In this document: in pieces, positions 62,493 through 64,000 of the stretch | Layout of the letters: each line of letters begins with the position of its first letter | How positions within the stretch are numbered: position 1 is the stretch's first letter | Assembly (NCBI GenBank): GCA_009192285.1 | Contig: WBVU01000008.1 | Coordinates: 1-64,000, forward strand | Length of the DNA: 64,000 bases | Reading direction: 5' to 3' | Source of the DNA: Morchella semilibera | Taxonomy: Eukaryota; Ascomycota; Pezizomycetes; Pezizales; Morchellaceae | The notes under the pieces: generated by a model | The model's input: only the letters and a program-made list of their open reading frames with translations | Told to the model about the DNA's origin: nothing | The model's database searches: none | Position numbers and translations under genes: made by a program

Positions 62493-63829
62493 TCGAGCCG
62501 GAAAGTACTTATTTGAATGGGGCGAGAAAACTCTTTGTATGAAAGTTCCGTCGTTATGTTAGGCCCTAGTGCAATCATTGGAGTAGATCTCCCAAATGCC
62601 ATAGACTAGTTAACTACAAACGCCGAAGATGAAGTAGAATAGAATTATACTTATTGAATGATACCAGGAACATACATTGGAATTTGCGGTAGTGGTGTAC
62701 GAGGGGCATGGCAAGGACAGATGGAGGTAGGTGAAATGTCTAGCGGAAGTAGAGTGCGATTCGCTCCACCAATTAAAGTGATATGATATCTTGTACGGGA
62801 ATTCGAGGACTGGAGTGTCATCAGCCAAAACACAAGGACATGTAAAGAATCGTAAAGGTGATCACTGTGACACGATACCAGTGCAAGGACATCAACGCCG
62901 AGTTATCAATACATTAACAATTATCTTTATCTATTTTATATTTTAAACAGTGCCAGTACTTGGAGGGGGGGGGGGGGGGCGGGGGCGGTATTGTACGCAC
63001 CTTAGAGACGCGCCACACTATGGAAACATACCCCACGACTACGAATAAGAGGTGCGGCCTTAACACCGCCAATGCGAGTGACCCCCCATGACGCCCTGTC
63101 CCACCGCGGAAACACAATCCGCGCGAGTGCCACCGACATTGGCATCCGTTTCCGACGACACGGCTCGCGGCCTACAACTGCACGCTAGCTCTATAGTAGC
63201 CCCCCTCGAACCGGCTAACCACGTTATCCCAGCACCGCCCCCCCCCCCCCCCCTCCCACTCTTTACTCCTGGACACCCCTCCCAATTGCTGTTCCTGGCG
63301 AAGCCCTCGCTGGGGGCCACCAGTCCTGCGGCGGTGGAGGCGGTGGGAAAACCGGTCTGAGGCAAGCCCTAATACTGCTTTGATGCCGTTACTAGCCCCC
63401 ACCCCCCTCCCCTAGATGCTGCATGCGCCCAGAAGGTGGCTCTGTCCCACCGACTACCGGGTTAAACTTAAAGGTCTGGGAATATAGCGTTGTGGATCAC
63501 GACTGGGAATTATTACCGCAATTGGAGCTCGCCAGCCCGCCACTTTTCTAGACTAAAGAAGCTAGACCTTACAACCCGTTTAATAATAATAAACGTCCCC
63601 TTAGCTTACCCCCCCCCCCCCACTGATATGATTTGACCGCTCGTCTAGAGGCGTGTACTACGGTTCTAGATTACCCATGCCGAGCCATAATAACACCTAA
63701 ATACTTTCCACCAAACCACTTTCCGGTCTACCCCCTCTCTCTACGTTTTTATATCCAGGCAGGTTGATACTCAGGCATCTCGTAGTTGGATGATAGACAC
63801 AAAACAGAAATTCGGATCAGGGGGAGGTA
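62493..63829. other. Interval with homopolymer tracts
   Basis: G tract near 62965-62985 and C tracts near 63238-63252 and 63610-63621. Open frames at 63060-63402 on both strands are low in complexity around the C tract. No gene is supported. Confidence 0.4.
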
Positions 63830-63957
63830 TCGTGATTTGGCCAACACCCTCTGAATCTAATATTTAGTTCCTGGCGGCAGGTTTTGGTGTGGAAATCCCG
63901 CCAAGAGCACAAAATGTGAGCTCAAAATTTGAAAAACAGGGATTTGCCAAATCACTC
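63830..63957. mobile_element. TA-flanked MITE (GTGATTTGG ends)
   Basis: A 128-bp element has TA at 63828-63829 and 63958-63959. The ends are TCGTGATTTGGCCAA and the complement GAGTGATTTGGCAAA. The GTGATTTGGC core is the arm, and a second inner pair (CTGGCGGCAG / GGGATTTCC...CGCC type) lies near 63875-63905. It is non-coding. Confidence 0.65.
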
Positions 63958-64000
63958 TAATACTTCCCTAGGACTAAATAGTAGATATAATATGGGGCGA

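Overview
The window looks like a repeat-rich stretch of a filamentous ascomycete genome. The evidence is short introns of 48-79 bp with GT(A/T)AG(T/G)-type donors, CTAAC/CTAAT branch motifs and YAG acceptors, a fungal HNH nuclease gene, a fungal MYND-finger gene, Fot1/Pogo, hAT and piggyBac transposons, LINE and LTR fragments, and many short TTAGGG-type motifs. The repeat load and gene families would suit a pezizomycete (truffle-like), but the sequence alone does not prove this. There are no bacterial operons, rRNAs or CRISPR arrays.

Host-type genes are few. 3318-9065 holds two minus-strand genes for repetitive coiled-coil proteins. 21005-21690 is a frameshifted MYND-finger gene. 35578-38707 holds three more minus-strand genes or fragments (two coiled-coil, one serine-rich). 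Divergent from the last of these, 39211-40373 encodes an immunity-related-GTPase-like (IRG-like) protein with an N-myristoylation-type start and a coiled-coil N-terminus. 42669-44244 is a two-exon HNH-nuclease gene. 50063-51498 is a decayed fungal multi-pass membrane protein gene. 30600-32560 is a decayed array of a 15-residue repeat.

Most of the rest is mobile DNA. Two elements look nearly complete: a piggyBac element (51912-54143) with an intact two-exon transposase and 50-bp inverted repeats, and a Fot1/Pogo element (58416-60209) with perfect 51-bp inverted repeats, a TA duplication and one frameshift in its transposase. A decayed hAT element (about 11020-14111) sits inside an older element and carries a nested hAT derivative whose removal restores the transposase frame. 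About fifteen short TA-flanked inverted-repeat elements (MITEs), three further hAT-type or 7-bp-TSD MITEs and a piggyBac-derived MITE are spread through the window. Truncated remnants include a Pogo transposase next to a telomere-like array (1283-2646), LINE tails (277-645, 22428-22715) and a gag-like LTR remnant (24904-26000).

The less expected observations are: four insertions of only 23-31 nt that carry the same LINE-like tail and poly-A, three of them with 11-14 bp target duplications; a four-copy repeat containing a 20-bp satellite; two ~1-kb TA elements with near-identical ends and the same 12-bp target; the 15-residue repeat array; the IRG-like GTPase; and about 80 bases of nearly pure C just upstream of the Pogo element. 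The genes do not form one pathway. What ties the window together is successive transposition into a gene-poor, fast-evolving region.
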